Assembly (NCBI GenBank): GCA_029779845.1
Contig: JAKOZT010000075.1
Span: forward strand, 1 to 40,004
Direction of reading: 5' to 3'
DNA from: Pseudomonadota bacterium
Lineage (GTDB): Bacteria > Pseudomonadota > Gammaproteobacteria > Burkholderiales > Burkholderiaceae_C
Length of the DNA stretch: 40,004 nucleotides
Positions 1 through 10,730 of this stretch are shown here, one piece after another. Under the pieces are notes generated by a model. The model was not told the origin of the DNA. It saw nothing but the letters and a program-made list of their open reading frames with translations, and did not search any database. Made by a program: the position numbers and the translations under genes. Every line of letters starts with the position of its first letter. Positions within the stretch are counted from its first letter, which is position 1.

Positions 1-1
1 C

Positions 2-247
2 AAGGTCCGCCTCGACGAGCGTGGCGGCACGCAGGGCAGCCTGACGCTGCACGGCGCGATCGGCATGCTCGACACGATGGCCATGACCTTCGTCGTGCGA
101 GGTCAGAAGGTGTCCTATGCCGGCAACGCGGTGCAGTATCAGGGTGGCAGTGAAGCGAGCCTCGCCGATGGCCGCAGTGTCACCGTGCGCGCCGTGGCCA
201 AGGGCAACAGCGCGGTGCTGGCCGCGCGCAGCATCGATTTCGATTGA
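2..247 (+). CDS. C-terminal end of a DUF5666-like protein (partial)
   Basis: The 5' part lies outside the window; the frame is open from base 2 to a TGA at 245-247 and gives the last 81 residues. The fragment reads as a small beta-rich repeat in which a G-x-I-G-x-L-D element is followed by F-V-V-R-G-Q-K-V, an acidic loop, L-A-D-G-R-S-V-T-V and a closing R-S-I-D-F. This matches the pattern of DUF5666 domains, predicted exported proteins of unknown role. It converges on argH with 24 bases between the stops. The family call rests on pattern alone; the reading frame is well supported. Confidence 0.55.
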   Translation, partial: KVRLDERGGTQGSLTLHGAIGMLDTMAMTFVVRGQKVSYAGNAVQYQGGSEASLADGRSVTVRAVAKGNSAVLAARSIDFD

Positions 248-271
248 TTCTGCGCGGCCGGGCCGCGCCGC

Positions 272-1675
272 TCAGGCGAGCCGGGCGCGGTGGCGCGCCA
301 CCTGGGCGCGCACCTGCTGGGGCGCCGTGCCGCCGAGCACCTTGCGGGCGTCGAGCGAGCCGCGCAGCGTGAGCACCTCGGCCACGTCCGCGCCGATCGC
401 CGGGTGGAAGGTCTGCAGCGTCGCCAGTGGAAGCTCGGCCAGGTCGACGCCCTGCTGGATCGCCACCTTCACCGCGTGAGCCACCGCCTCGTGCGCGTCG
501 CGGAAGGGCAGACCCTTCTTCACCAGGTAGTCGGCCAGGTCGGTGGCGGTGGCGTAGCCGCGCCTCGCGGCACGCTCCATCGCCTCGGGCTTGACGACGA
601 TGCCGCCGACGAGCTCCGCAAAGATGCGCAGCGTGTCTCGCAGCGTGTCGACGGTGTCGAACAGCGGTTCCTTGTCTTCCTGGTTGTCCTTGTTGTAGGC
701 CAGCGGCTGGCCCTTCATCAGCGTCAGCAGCCCCATCAGGTGGCCGACCACGCGGCCGGTCTTGCCGCGCGCGAGCTCGGGTACGTCGGGATTCTTCTTC
801 TGCGGCATGATCGACGAGCCGGTGCAGAAGCGGTCGGCCAGGTCGATGAAGCCGAAGTTCTGGCTCATCCACAGCACCAGCTCCTCGCTGAATCGGCTGA
901 CGTGGATCATGCACAGTGACGCGGCGGCCGTGAACTCGATCGCGAAGTCGCGATCGCTCACCGCGTCGAGGCTGTTCTGGCACACGCCTTCCATGCCCAG
1001 CGTCTTCGCGACGCGCTCGCGGTCGAGCGGATAGCTCGTGCCGGCCAGCGCCGCGCTGCCCAGCGGCAGGTGGTTGGTGCGCCGGCGCACGTCGGCCAGG
1101 CGCTCGGCGTCGCGCGCGAACATCTCCACGTAGGCCAGCAGGTGGTGGCCGAAGCTCACCGGTTGCGCCACCTGCAGGTGCGTGAAGCCGGGCAGGATCA
1201 CTTCGGCGTTCTTGTCGGCCAGTTCCACCAGCGCGCGCTGCAGCTCGGCGAGCAGCGTCGAGAGCCCGTCGATCTCGTCGCGCAGCCACAGCCGCACGTC
1301 GGTGGCCACCTGGTCGTTGCGCGAGCGCCCGGTGTGCAGCCGCTTGCCGGCGTCGCCGACCAGCTGCGTCAGCCGCGCCTCGATGTTCAGGTGCACGTCT
1401 TCGAGCGCGAGCTTCCACTCGAAGCTGCCGGCTTCGATCTCGGCCGTGATCTGCGCCATGCCGCGGCGGATGTCGGCCAGATCGCCCGCGGCTATCACGC
1501 CCTGCGCGGCCAGCATCTCGGCGTGAGCCAGCGAGCCGGCGATGTCGGCCTTCCACAGGCGGCGGTCGAAATCGACGCTGGCGGTGTAGCGCTGCACCAG
1601 CTCGCTCATCGGCTCGGAAAACAGCGCCGACCAGGCCTGGGACTTCTTGTCGAGTTGGTTGGAGGAGGAAGACAT
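272..1675 (-). CDS. argH: Argininosuccinate lyase
   Basis: Cytoplasmic enzyme of the last step of arginine biosynthesis, splitting argininosuccinate into arginine and fumarate. The 467-residue product has the normal family length. Visible family motifs are HTGRSRNDQ (residues 114-122), the THLQ segment around 165-168 that carries the general acid/base histidine, and the fumarase/aspartase signature [12 protein letters not shown], with the catalytic serine loop at about 286-298. The ATG at 1675 is used because the protein then starts with the short polar leader and the W-x-x-L-F segment usual for ArgH. It is transcribed away from the histidine kinase gene, with 122 bases between the two starts, and converges on the DUF5666-like gene. 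ArgH upstream of a LytTR-type two-component pair is a recurrent Burkholderiales arrangement. Nothing is missing or odd in the sequence. Confidence 0.97.
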   Translation of the reverse strand: MSSSSNQLDKKSQAWSALFSEPMSELVQRYTASVDFDRRLWKADIAGSLAHAEMLAAQGVIAAGDLADIRRGMAQITAEIEAGSFEWKLALEDVHLNIEARLTQLVGDAGKRLHTGRSRNDQVATDVRLWLRDEIDGLSTLLAELQRALVELADKNAEVILPGFTHLQVAQPVSFGHHLLAYVEMFARDAERLADVRRRTNHLPLGSAALAGTSYPLDRERVAKTLGMEGVCQNSLDAVSDRDFAIEFTAAASLCMIHVSRFSEELVLWMSQNFGFIDLADRFCTGSSIMPQKKNPDVPELARGKTGRVVGHLMGLLTLMKGQPLAYNKDNQEDKEPLFDTVDTLRDTLRIFAELVGGIVVKPEAMERAARRGYATATDLADYLVKKGLPFRDAHEAVAHAVKVAIQQGVDLAELPLATLQTFHPAIGADVAEVLTLRGSLDARKVLGGTAPQQVRAQVARHRARLA

Positions 1676-1797
1676 GGCGGGTGCGGGGCAGGCGCAACAA
1701 GGCGTGAACTGGGGAGGCGGCGCGAGCGAATCGGCGCCGCGTTTGGCGACAATGAGCGCCGCGCCGCGATTCTATTCGGCCCCCCCAGATCCGAGCG

Positions 1798-2889
1798 ATG
1801 TCCACCGAGCCCAGCGCCCTGTCCGCCCCGAGTTCGTCGTCCGCCGGCTTCGGCAGCACGACGCTGTTCGACACGCTGCTGCCCGGCGACGCCGGCGCCG
1901 CGGCGCGGCGCGGCGCCGGCTCGGTGTTCGACGTCTGCCACGCCGGCGTGGTGCTGCGCGCGCTGCTGGTGGTGGAGGCGGCGGTCGGCCTCGTCACGCT
2001 GTTCGTCGCCGCCGACTTCGAGGCCTGGTCGCTGCGCTTCGCCTCCGCTTCGGCGGTGGCGGTGCCGGCGCTGCTGATCTGGCTGAGCGCGGCCTGCCTG
2101 CTCAAGCGCCCGCTGGGCGTGCTGGTGCCGTGGCTGCGCTGGGCCGTCTCGATGGCGATGGGCGCGCTGGCGGCGCTGCTGCCGGCGCAGCTGGTGCAGT
2201 CGCTCGGGCTGGACATGCTGGGCGCGCACCCGCTGCTCGGCCCGCTGGCCGCCGGCGCGGCCGGCGCCGCGGCGATCTACGGCTGGCTGCAGCTGCGCGC
2301 GCGTGCGCTGCTGCCGGCCGACACCACCGCGCGGCTGGCCGAGCTGCAGTCGCGCATCCGCCCGCACTTCCTCTTCAACACGCTGAACACCGCGCTGGCG
2401 CTGGTGCGCGTCGACCCGGCGCGCGCCGAGGGCGTGCTGGAGGACCTGGCCGAGCTGTTCCGCGTGGCGCTCACCGACATCGGCGAATCGGTGTCGCTGG
2501 CCGAGGAGGTGGAGCTGGCGCGGCGCTACCTCGCGATCGAGCAGGTGCGCTTCGGCGCGCGGCTGAAGATCGTGTGGGAGCTGGACGATGACGCCGGGCA
2601 GGCGCGCGTGCCGCCGCTGCTGCTGCAGCCGCTGGTGGAAAACGCGGTGCGCCACGGCGTGGAGCCGGCCGCCGAGGGCGGCACGGTGCGCATCCGCACG
2701 CGCGTGAAGATGGGCCGCGCGCAGGTGGTGATCGCCAACACCGTGCCGGCCGCGCCGTCGCGCCCGGGCAGCGGCATGGCGCTGAAGAACGTGCGCGAAC
2801 GCCTGCACCTGATGCACGACATGGCGGCGCAGTTCGAGGCGCGCGCGGTCGACGGCGCGTTCCGCGTGCAGCTGGTCGTTCCGCTGTGA
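1798..2889 (+). CDS. LytS/AlgZ-type membrane sensor histidine kinase
   Basis: The 363-residue protein has about four hydrophobic segments in residues 45-180 and no recognisable extracellular sensor or HAMP domain. A HisKA-less kinase module (His_kinase type) follows: the phospho-acceptor histidine is H190 in RIRPHFLFNTLN, the N box is LLLQPLVENAVRHG and the G box is GSGMALKNVRERL. This is the architecture of AlgZ/FimS and LytS. It would autophosphorylate and pass phosphate to the LytTR regulator that starts 94 bases downstream. In Pseudomonas the homologous pair controls alginate and twitching, but here the genes lie between argH and ppc/hemC, so the output is unknown. The ATG at 1798 is the first in frame and leaves a short polar N-terminus before the first membrane segment. 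The ligand or signal cannot be read from the sequence. Confidence 0.9.
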   Translation: MSTEPSALSAPSSSSAGFGSTTLFDTLLPGDAGAAARRGAGSVFDVCHAGVVLRALLVVEAAVGLVTLFVAADFEAWSLRFASASAVAVPALLIWLSAACLLKRPLGVLVPWLRWAVSMAMGALAALLPAQLVQSLGLDMLGAHPLLGPLAAGAAGAAAIYGWLQLRARALLPADTTARLAELQSRIRPHFLFNTLNTALALVRVDPARAEGVLEDLAELFRVALTDIGESVSLAEEVELARRYLAIEQVRFGARLKIVWELDDDAGQARVPPLLLQPLVENAVRHGVEPAAEGGTVRIRTRVKMGRAQVVIANTVPAAPSRPGSGMALKNVRERLHLMHDMAAQFEARAVDGAFRVQLVVPL

Positions 2890-2894
2890 TGACG

Positions 2895-2983
2895 GCCCCT
2901 CGCTCCATGAGTACATGGATCGATCCCCCGAGGGGATCGGGCCTTGCTTGGGAGCGGCCCGGCGCGGCGGCCCGGGGGTGCCC
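2895..2983. repeat. GC-rich intergenic element with inverted repeat, probable dispersed repeat
   Basis: The gap between the kinase stop and the likely start of the response regulator contains GATCCCC-CGA-GGGGATC (2922-2938), a perfect 7-bp hairpin stem. A C/G-only block with the run GGCCCGGCGCGGCGGCCCGG follows. Similar CCCCCGAGGGGG / GGCCTTGCTTGG strings recur between genes in Acidovorax- and Rubrivivax-type genomes as I remember them, so I read this as a copy of such a repeat, which could also shape the mRNA between the two coupled genes. No second copy is visible in this window, so the repeat status is inference. Confidence 0.35.
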
Positions 2984-3748
2984 ATGCTGAGGATACTCAT
3001 CGTCGACGACGAAGAGCTGGCAAGGCTGCGCCTGCGCACGCTGGTCGGCGATTGCCGCGACGTGCCGGCCACGGTGGCGGGCGAAGCCGCCAACGCGGTG
3101 CAGGCCGCCGACTTCATCGCCGCGCACGGCTGCGACCTGGTGCTGCTCGACGTGCACATGCCGGGCCTGGACGGCATGCAGTTCGCGCAGCGCCTGCGCG
3201 CGCAGGGCACGGCGCCGGCGATCGTGTTCGTCACCGCGCACGCCGAGCACGCCTTGCAGGCCTTCGAGCTGGAGGCGGTGGACTACCTCACCAAGCCGGT
3301 CAAGCGCGAGCGCCTGCAGGCCGCCTTGCAGCGCGTCGCGCAGCGCCTGCAGAGGCCGAACGGCGCGGCGGCGCCGCCGGCGCAGAACGACGTGCTGGTG
3401 GTCAGCGACCGCGGCCGCGTGATGCGCGTGCCGGTGGCCGAGGTGCTGTACCTGAAGGCCGAGCTGAAGTACGTGACGCTGCGCACCGCCTCGCACAGCT
3501 ACGTGCTCGACGACTCGCTGGCCGAGCTGGAAGCGCGCCTGGGCGAACGCTTCCTGCGCGTGCACCGCAACGCGCTGGTGGCCCGCGCCGCGGTGCGTGC
3601 GCTGGAGCGCCGCACGCTGGAAGGCGTTGGCGACGACGAAGGCGGCGAAGGCTGGGCGGTGCGCGTCGCGCCGGTGGACGAATGGCTGGCGGTGTCGCGC
3701 CGCCAGCTCGCCGCGGTGCGCGAGGCGCTGGTGGCGGTGGGGCGCTGA
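2984..3748 (+). CDS. LytTR-family response regulator (AlgR type)
   Basis: A receiver domain (residues 1-120) carries the acidic pocket IVDDEE near the N-terminus, the phospho-acceptor D56 in LVLLDVHMPG, and the conserved threonine and lysine in FVTAHAEH and DYLTKPVKR. After a linker comes a LytTR DNA-binding domain (about 145-250) recognisable from VLYLKAELKYVTLRT, LAELEARLG and FLRVHRNALV. At 254 residues it has the usual length for AlgR. I start at ATG 2984 because the protein then opens directly with the receiver's first strand; an in-frame ATG at 2915 would add 23 residues encoded by the GC-rich repeat and is unlikely. The gene is the partner of the kinase just upstream and would bind direct-repeat sites at target promoters. 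The targets are not visible here. Confidence 0.9.
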   Translation: MLRILIVDDEELARLRLRTLVGDCRDVPATVAGEAANAVQAADFIAAHGCDLVLLDVHMPGLDGMQFAQRLRAQGTAPAIVFVTAHAEHALQAFELEAVDYLTKPVKRERLQAALQRVAQRLQRPNGAAAPPAQNDVLVVSDRGRVMRVPVAEVLYLKAELKYVTLRTASHSYVLDDSLAELEARLGERFLRVHRNALVARAAVRALERRTLEGVGDDEGGEGWAVRVAPVDEWLAVSRRQLAAVREALVAVGR

Positions 3749-3754
3749 AGCGGC

Positions 3755-4981
3755 ATGGACCCGCGCCGCATCTGGTTCGACCCGCCGCACGTGCGCTGGG
3801 GGCGGGTGATGGCCACGGTGCTGATCGTGACCGCGCTCGTCGGGCTGTGGGTGGCGCAGCGGCGCGGCTTGTTCGACGACGCGCCGGAGCGCGTCGTGCC
3901 GGCGATCTCGCCGGTGGGCAGCGCGATCGCGGTGGCGGCGGGGCGCGCGGCGTCGGCGCCGGGCGTGGCGATGGCGGCGGCGCCGGCGGCCTCGTCGGCG
4001 GAACTCATTTGTGGACTCGGACAAGTCGACTTCGATCCGAGTGACAAAGAGCAGATCGAGAAACTGGCGCGCGACGCGAACGAAGGGTTGCAGGCCTATC
4101 GCCAGCGTGTGTTGCCGGGCTGGCTGGAAGAGATGAAAGACAGCGCCGATGAGCCCACGCGTGCGATCGCATGGTTCGCCGAGGCGATCGAATCGTGGCG
4201 GACGAAGGGTTTGAAGGCCGCAGAGGAACAGAACAAGCCGTGGGCAAAGACGGGCGTCAGATTCGACGGTTTGGATGAACTGGCGCGGCTGGCCGATCGC
4301 TCGTCTGACCCCAAGGTCTATGCGCTGGCGATGAGCGCCTGCGGTCTGTTATCGGACGACCCCGCCACCACGCCCTGCGGCCTGTTGAGTTTCGCGGAGT
4401 GGGCGCGCCGCGACCCCAGCAACGGCTATCCGTGGTTGCTGGCGGTTGGCCAGGCGCCAAAAGGCTCGGCCCAGCGCTCCGAACTGATCGAGCGCGCGAT
4501 GGCCAGCGGCGAGGTGCGAGTGCCGTGGGGACTCGCCCACGCCTTGTTGACGAAGGCTCTGCCCGCGACTGGATCGCGGCTTGACCGCAGCGTTGTCGCG
4601 TTCGAGGCGATGGCGCTCGACGGCATCCAGACGATGCCGCCGATCGGCCTCATGGACTACTGCCGAGAGGAGGAGCTGCGCAAGGGCGAACGGCGCACGC
4701 AATGCGACCGGTTGGCAGCCTTTCTCGCCGAGAAGAGCGATTCGCTCCTGTTGCGCAAATTCGCACGCAACATCGGCCGCAACGTCGGCTGGTCGAAGGA
4801 CCGGCTGGACGTGATCGAGCGCGACTGGCAGGACATGGCGGCAGCTTCCCCGAGCCTCGACGACTTCGGCGGCTGCGAGAGCCTCGCCCGCACCGAAGCC
4901 TATTTCGCCGACGTCACCAAGTACGGCGAGATCGGCGCGCTGCGCCGACGCCTGAACGGCACCGAAACCGCCGCCCGCTGA
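3755..4981 (+). CDS. Membrane-anchored protein of unknown function
   Basis: A 408-residue protein I do not recognise. Residues 1-18 are basic and aromatic, 19-35 (ATVLIVTALVGLWVAQR) form one transmembrane helix with no signal-peptidase site, and about 40-85 is an alanine/proline-rich linker. The rest is a soluble, mainly helical domain rich in charged residues and tryptophan, with cysteines at about 89, 192 and 203 and again near the C-terminus. That order suggests a domain facing the periplasm, where disulfides could form. The gene starts six bases after the response regulator and may be co-transcribed with it. Base composition changes within the gene: the anchor and linker are extremely GC-rich, while from about 4005 the codons are more mixed, as if the domain had a different history. 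It converges on ppc with a five-base gap. Confidence 0.75.
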   Translation: MDPRRIWFDPPHVRWGRVMATVLIVTALVGLWVAQRRGLFDDAPERVVPAISPVGSAIAVAAGRAASAPGVAMAAAPAASSAELICGLGQVDFDPSDKEQIEKLARDANEGLQAYRQRVLPGWLEEMKDSADEPTRAIAWFAEAIESWRTKGLKAAEEQNKPWAKTGVRFDGLDELARLADRSSDPKVYALAMSACGLLSDDPATTPCGLLSFAEWARRDPSNGYPWLLAVGQAPKGSAQRSELIERAMASGEVRVPWGLAHALLTKALPATGSRLDRSVVAFEAMALDGIQTMPPIGLMDYCREEELRKGERRTQCDRLAAFLAEKSDSLLLRKFARNIGRNVGWSKDRLDVIERDWQDMAAASPSLDDFGGCESLARTEAYFADVTKYGEIGALRRRLNGTETAAR

Positions 4982-4986
4982 CCCGC

Positions 4987-7779
<2,793 letters not shown>

Positions 7780-7816
7780 GGACCTCCTCCGGATCTGTAA
7801 CTCGGTTACGCCGCGT

Positions 7817-7878
7817 GGATGCTACCAGCGGCGCGCGCGGCCGGAGCCCTGACGCAAGACGCGCGCCTGCTAGCATCC
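7817..7878. promoter_or_regulatory. Divergent ppc/hemC promoter region with mirrored -10 boxes
   Basis: GGATGCTA (7817-7824) and TAGCATCC (7871-7878) are perfect inverted copies. Each supplies a TAGCAT -10-like hexamer, one for ppc on the minus strand and one for hemC on the plus strand. For hemC a CTGACG hexamer at 7849-7854 sits 16 bases upstream as a possible -35 element; for ppc no good -35 is visible. The hemC -10 ends only six bases before its ATG, so its transcript would be nearly leaderless. Predicted from sequence pattern only. Confidence 0.35.
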
Positions 7879-7882
7879 CGCA

Positions 7883-8824
7883 ATGGCCGAAACCACCGCC
7901 GAATCCATCGTCATCGCCACCCGCGAAAGCCGCCTGGCCCTGTGGCAGGCCGAGCATGTGCGCGACCTGCTCGCGCAGCGCTTCGGCGCGCGGGTCGAGC
8001 TGCTGGGCATGACCACGCGCGGCGACCAGATCCTCGACCGCACGCTGTCGAAAGTCGGCGGCAAGGGCCTGTTCGTCAAGGAGCTGGAGACCGCGCTCGA
8101 AGAGGGCCGCGCCCACCTCGCGGTGCATTCGCTGAAGGACGTGCCGATGGACCTGCCCGACGGCTTCGCGCTCGCCGCGGTGCTGGAGCGCGAGGATCCG
8201 CGCGACGCCTTCGTCTCGCCGCGCTACGAGCGCCTGGCCGATCTGCCGCAGGGCGCGAAGGTCGGCACTTCGTCGCTGCGCCGCTGGGTGCAGCTCGGCG
8301 CGCTGCGGCCCGATCTGCAGGTCGAGCCGCTGCGCGGCAACCTCGACACGCGGCTGCGCAAGCTCGACGAAGGCCAGTACGACGCGATCGTGCTGGCGGC
8401 CGCGGGCTTGAAGCGGCTCGGGCTGGCGCAGCGCATCCGCAGCCACTTCGAGAGCGAGCAGATGCTGCCCTGCGCGGGGCAGGGCGCGCTGGGCATCGAG
8501 GTGCGCGCCGACAACGCCGCGCTCTTGAAGCAGCTCGCCACGCTGACGCACCGCCCCACCTGGCTGGCGGTGCAGGCCGAGCGCGCGGTGTCGCGCGCGA
8601 TGGGCGGCAGCTGCTCGATGCCGCTGGCGGTGCACGCCGCGTGGCGCGGCGGCCAACTCTGGCTGCGCGCCGCGCTCGGCCACCCGACGCAGCCGCTGGC
8701 CGCGCTGCTGCGCGCCGAGGTCGAGGCGGCGGTGGCCGACGACGCGCAGGCGCGCGCGCTCGGCGAGCAGGCCGCCCAGGCGCTGCAGGCGCAGGGCGCG
8801 GCCGGCTACCTCGCCGAAGCGTGA
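7883..8824 (+). CDS. hemC: Hydroxymethylbilane synthase (porphobilinogen deaminase)
   Basis: Joins four porphobilinogen molecules into hydroxymethylbilane in heme and corrinoid synthesis. The 313-residue protein has the typical length. The N-terminal [16 protein letters not shown] strand-helix is diagnostic, followed by [21 protein letters not shown] and the arginine-rich [10 protein letters not shown] loop. The dipyrromethane cofactor is attached to C244 in GGSCSMPLA. No ribosome binding site is evident before the ATG, which fits a leaderless transcript from the -10 box just upstream. It is the first gene of hemC-hemD-hemX-hemY, and hemD starts 10 bases after its stop. Confidence 0.97.
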   Translation: MAETTAESIVIATRESRLALWQAEHVRDLLAQRFGARVELLGMTTRGDQILDRTLSKVGGKGLFVKELETALEEGRAHLAVHSLKDVPMDLPDGFALAAVLEREDPRDAFVSPRYERLADLPQGAKVGTSSLRRWVQLGALRPDLQVEPLRGNLDTRLRKLDEGQYDAIVLAAAGLKRLGLAQRIRSHFESEQMLPCAGQGALGIEVRADNAALLKQLATLTHRPTWLAVQAERAVSRAMGGSCSMPLAVHAAWRGGQLWLRAALGHPTQPLAALLRAEVEAAVADDAQARALGEQAAQALQAQGAAGYLAEA

Positions 8825-8834
8825 TCGATCTGCG

Positions 8835-9593
8835 ATGAAGCTGCTGGTCACCCGCCCCGCTGCGCAGGCGGCCGAGTGGGTGCAGCGGCTGCGCGAGCAT
8901 GGCGTAGAGGCCGAGGCGCTGCCGCTGATCGGCATCTCCCCGCCGCACGATGTCCACGCGGTGCAGGCGGCCTGGGGCGAACTGGCCGCGCATCGCCTGG
9001 TGATGTTCGTCAGCCCGAACGCGGCCGAGCAGTTCTTCGCGCTGCGCCCGGCGGGCATCGCATGGCCGGCCGAGACGCTGGCCGGCTCGCCCGGCCCCGG
9101 CACCACGCGCACGCTGCGCGCCCTGGGCGTGCCGGCCGAAGCCATCGCCGAGCCGGCGGCCGACGCGGCGCAGTTCGATTCCGAATCGCTCTGGCAGCAG
9201 CTGAAAGCGCGCGACTGGCGCGGCGCCTCGGTGCTGATCGTGCGCGGCGAGAGCGGCCGCGACTGGCTCGCCGACACGCTGCGCGCGCAGGGCGCGGCGG
9301 TGAGCTTCGTCACTGCCTACGAACGCGGCGCGCCGCAGCTGGACGCCCCCGCGCAGGCCTTGCTGCGCGCCGCGCTGGCCGCGCCGCGCGCGCAGGCGTG
9401 GATGTTCAGCAGCTCCGAATCCATCGCCTGGCTCGAAACCCTCGCGCCCGCCGCCGACTGGCGCGAAGCCGCCGCGCTCGCCACCCATCCGCGCATCGCG
9501 CAGCGCGCGCGCGAAGCCGGCTTCGGCACCGTGCTCGAATGCCGGCCGGCGCTGGAGGCGGTGGTGGCCTGCCTACAATCCTTCGAGACATGA
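8835..9593 (+). CDS. hemD: Uroporphyrinogen-III synthase
   Basis: Closes and inverts the D ring of hydroxymethylbilane to give uroporphyrinogen III, the step directly after HemC. The 252-residue protein shows the two-lobed HemD pattern: an N-terminal LLVTRPAAQAAEWVQRLREHG, a first-lobe MFVSPNAAEQF segment, VLIVRGESGRDWLADTLR and a late MFSSSESIAWL element. HemD is poorly conserved, so position after hemC is part of the argument. Its TGA overlaps the ATG of hemX (ATGA at 9590-9593), implying translational coupling. A TACAAT hexamer at 9573-9578 could act as an internal -10 box for hemX, but no -35 is visible. Confidence 0.92.
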   Translation: MKLLVTRPAAQAAEWVQRLREHGVEAEALPLIGISPPHDVHAVQAAWGELAAHRLVMFVSPNAAEQFFALRPAGIAWPAETLAGSPGPGTTRTLRALGVPAEAIAEPAADAAQFDSESLWQQLKARDWRGASVLIVRGESGRDWLADTLRAQGAAVSFVTAYERGAPQLDAPAQALLRAALAAPRAQAWMFSSSESIAWLETLAPAADWREAAALATHPRIAQRAREAGFGTVLECRPALEAVVACLQSFET

Positions 9594-10711
9594 GCGACAA
9601 CCTGCCCAGCCCCGAAGCCGCGCCGGCTGCGCCCGCAGCGGCGACGCCGCTGGTGACGCCCGCGCCCGCCGCCGCGCCCACGCGCGGCCTCGCCGTGGTG
9701 GCCGGCGTGCTGCTGGTGGCCTGCGTGGTGGCGCTGGCGCTGGCCTGGCGCGCCGACCAGCGTGTCGCCTCGCTCGAACAGACCCTGGTGCTGCGCCAGC
9801 AGGAGAGCGCCAAGCAGGCCGCCGAGGCGCAACTGCTCGCCAAGCAGGCCAACGAAGGCATGGGCGCGGCCGCCGCCAAGGTGGCGCTGCTCGAGGCGCG
9901 TGTCGCCGAGGTGGCCTTGCAGCGCACCCAGCTCGAAGACCTGATCCAGTCGCTCTCGCGCTCGCGCGACGAGAACCTGCTGGTCGACATCGAGGCGGCG
10001 ATCCGCATGGCGATGCAGCAAGGCGCGATCACCGGCAGCACCGAGCCGCTGGTGCTGGTGCTGCGCCAGAGCGACGAGCGCCTGGCGCGCTACAGCCAGC
10101 CGCGCCTGGAAGGCGTGCGCCGCGCGATCGCGCGCGACCTCGATCGCGTCAAGTCGGCCGGCGCGCTCGATATCGCCGCGCTGACCATCAAGCTCGACGA
10201 GGCGATGCGCATGGTCGACGAACTGCCGCTGCTGGCCAGCGCCGAGCCGCGCCGCGAGCGCGAGCGCGACGCGGCGGCGCGCGCCGCCAAGCCGGCGGCG
10301 CCGGCCGCCTCCGCCGCGGCGGCCGCTGCCGACACGCCCGCGTGGCGCGACACCTGGAACCGCGTCACCGGCTCGGTGTGGGACGAAGTGCGCTCGCTGG
10401 TGCGCGTCACGCGCATCGAGCATGCCGACGCCGCGCTGCTCGCGCCCGAGCAGGCCTGGTTCCTGCGCGAGAACCTCAAGCTCAAGCTGCTCAACGCGCG
10501 CCTGGCGCTGCTGAGCCGCCAGTTCCCCACCGCGCAGGCCGACCTGCAAGGCGCGCAGCAGGCGCTGGAGCGCTATTTCGACCGCAGCTCCAAGCGCACG
10601 ACCGCGGCCGCCGAACTGCTCAAGCAGGTGGCGATGCAGGCGCGCCAGACCGCGCTGCCGCGTCCCGACGACACCCTCGCCGCGCTGGCCACCGCCGCGG
10701 CGGGCCGTTGA
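9590..10711 (+). CDS. hemX: HemX-type uroporphyrinogen-III C-methyltransferase family membrane protein
   Basis: 373 residues. A proline/alanine-rich cytoplasmic tail (1-32) is followed by one transmembrane helix (about 33-52), a long coiled coil (about 55-125, rich in Q, E, K and A) and a conserved helical domain with RAIARDLDRVK and W-R-D-T-W-N-R-V-T-G-S-V-W-D-E-V. This is the HemX family fused to or following hemD in proteobacteria. Despite the family name no methyltransferase active site is visible, and the role is thought to be a membrane scaffold for late heme enzymes. The true start is the ATG inside the hemD stop; the reading frame stays open far upstream, but that part only shadows hemD. 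hemY follows after 19 bases. Confidence 0.88.
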   Translation: MSDNLPSPEAAPAAPAAATPLVTPAPAAAPTRGLAVVAGVLLVACVVALALAWRADQRVASLEQTLVLRQQESAKQAAEAQLLAKQANEGMGAAAAKVALLEARVAEVALQRTQLEDLIQSLSRSRDENLLVDIEAAIRMAMQQGAITGSTEPLVLVLRQSDERLARYSQPRLEGVRRAIARDLDRVKSAGALDIAALTIKLDEAMRMVDELPLLASAEPRRERERDAAARAAKPAAPAASAAAAAADTPAWRDTWNRVTGSVWDEVRSLVRVTRIEHADAALLAPEQAWFLRENLKLKLLNARLALLSRQFPTAQADLQGAQQALERYFDRSSKRTTAAAELLKQVAMQARQTALPRPDDTLAALATAAAGR

Positions 10712-10730
10712 GCGCGGGCACGAGGCGGCG

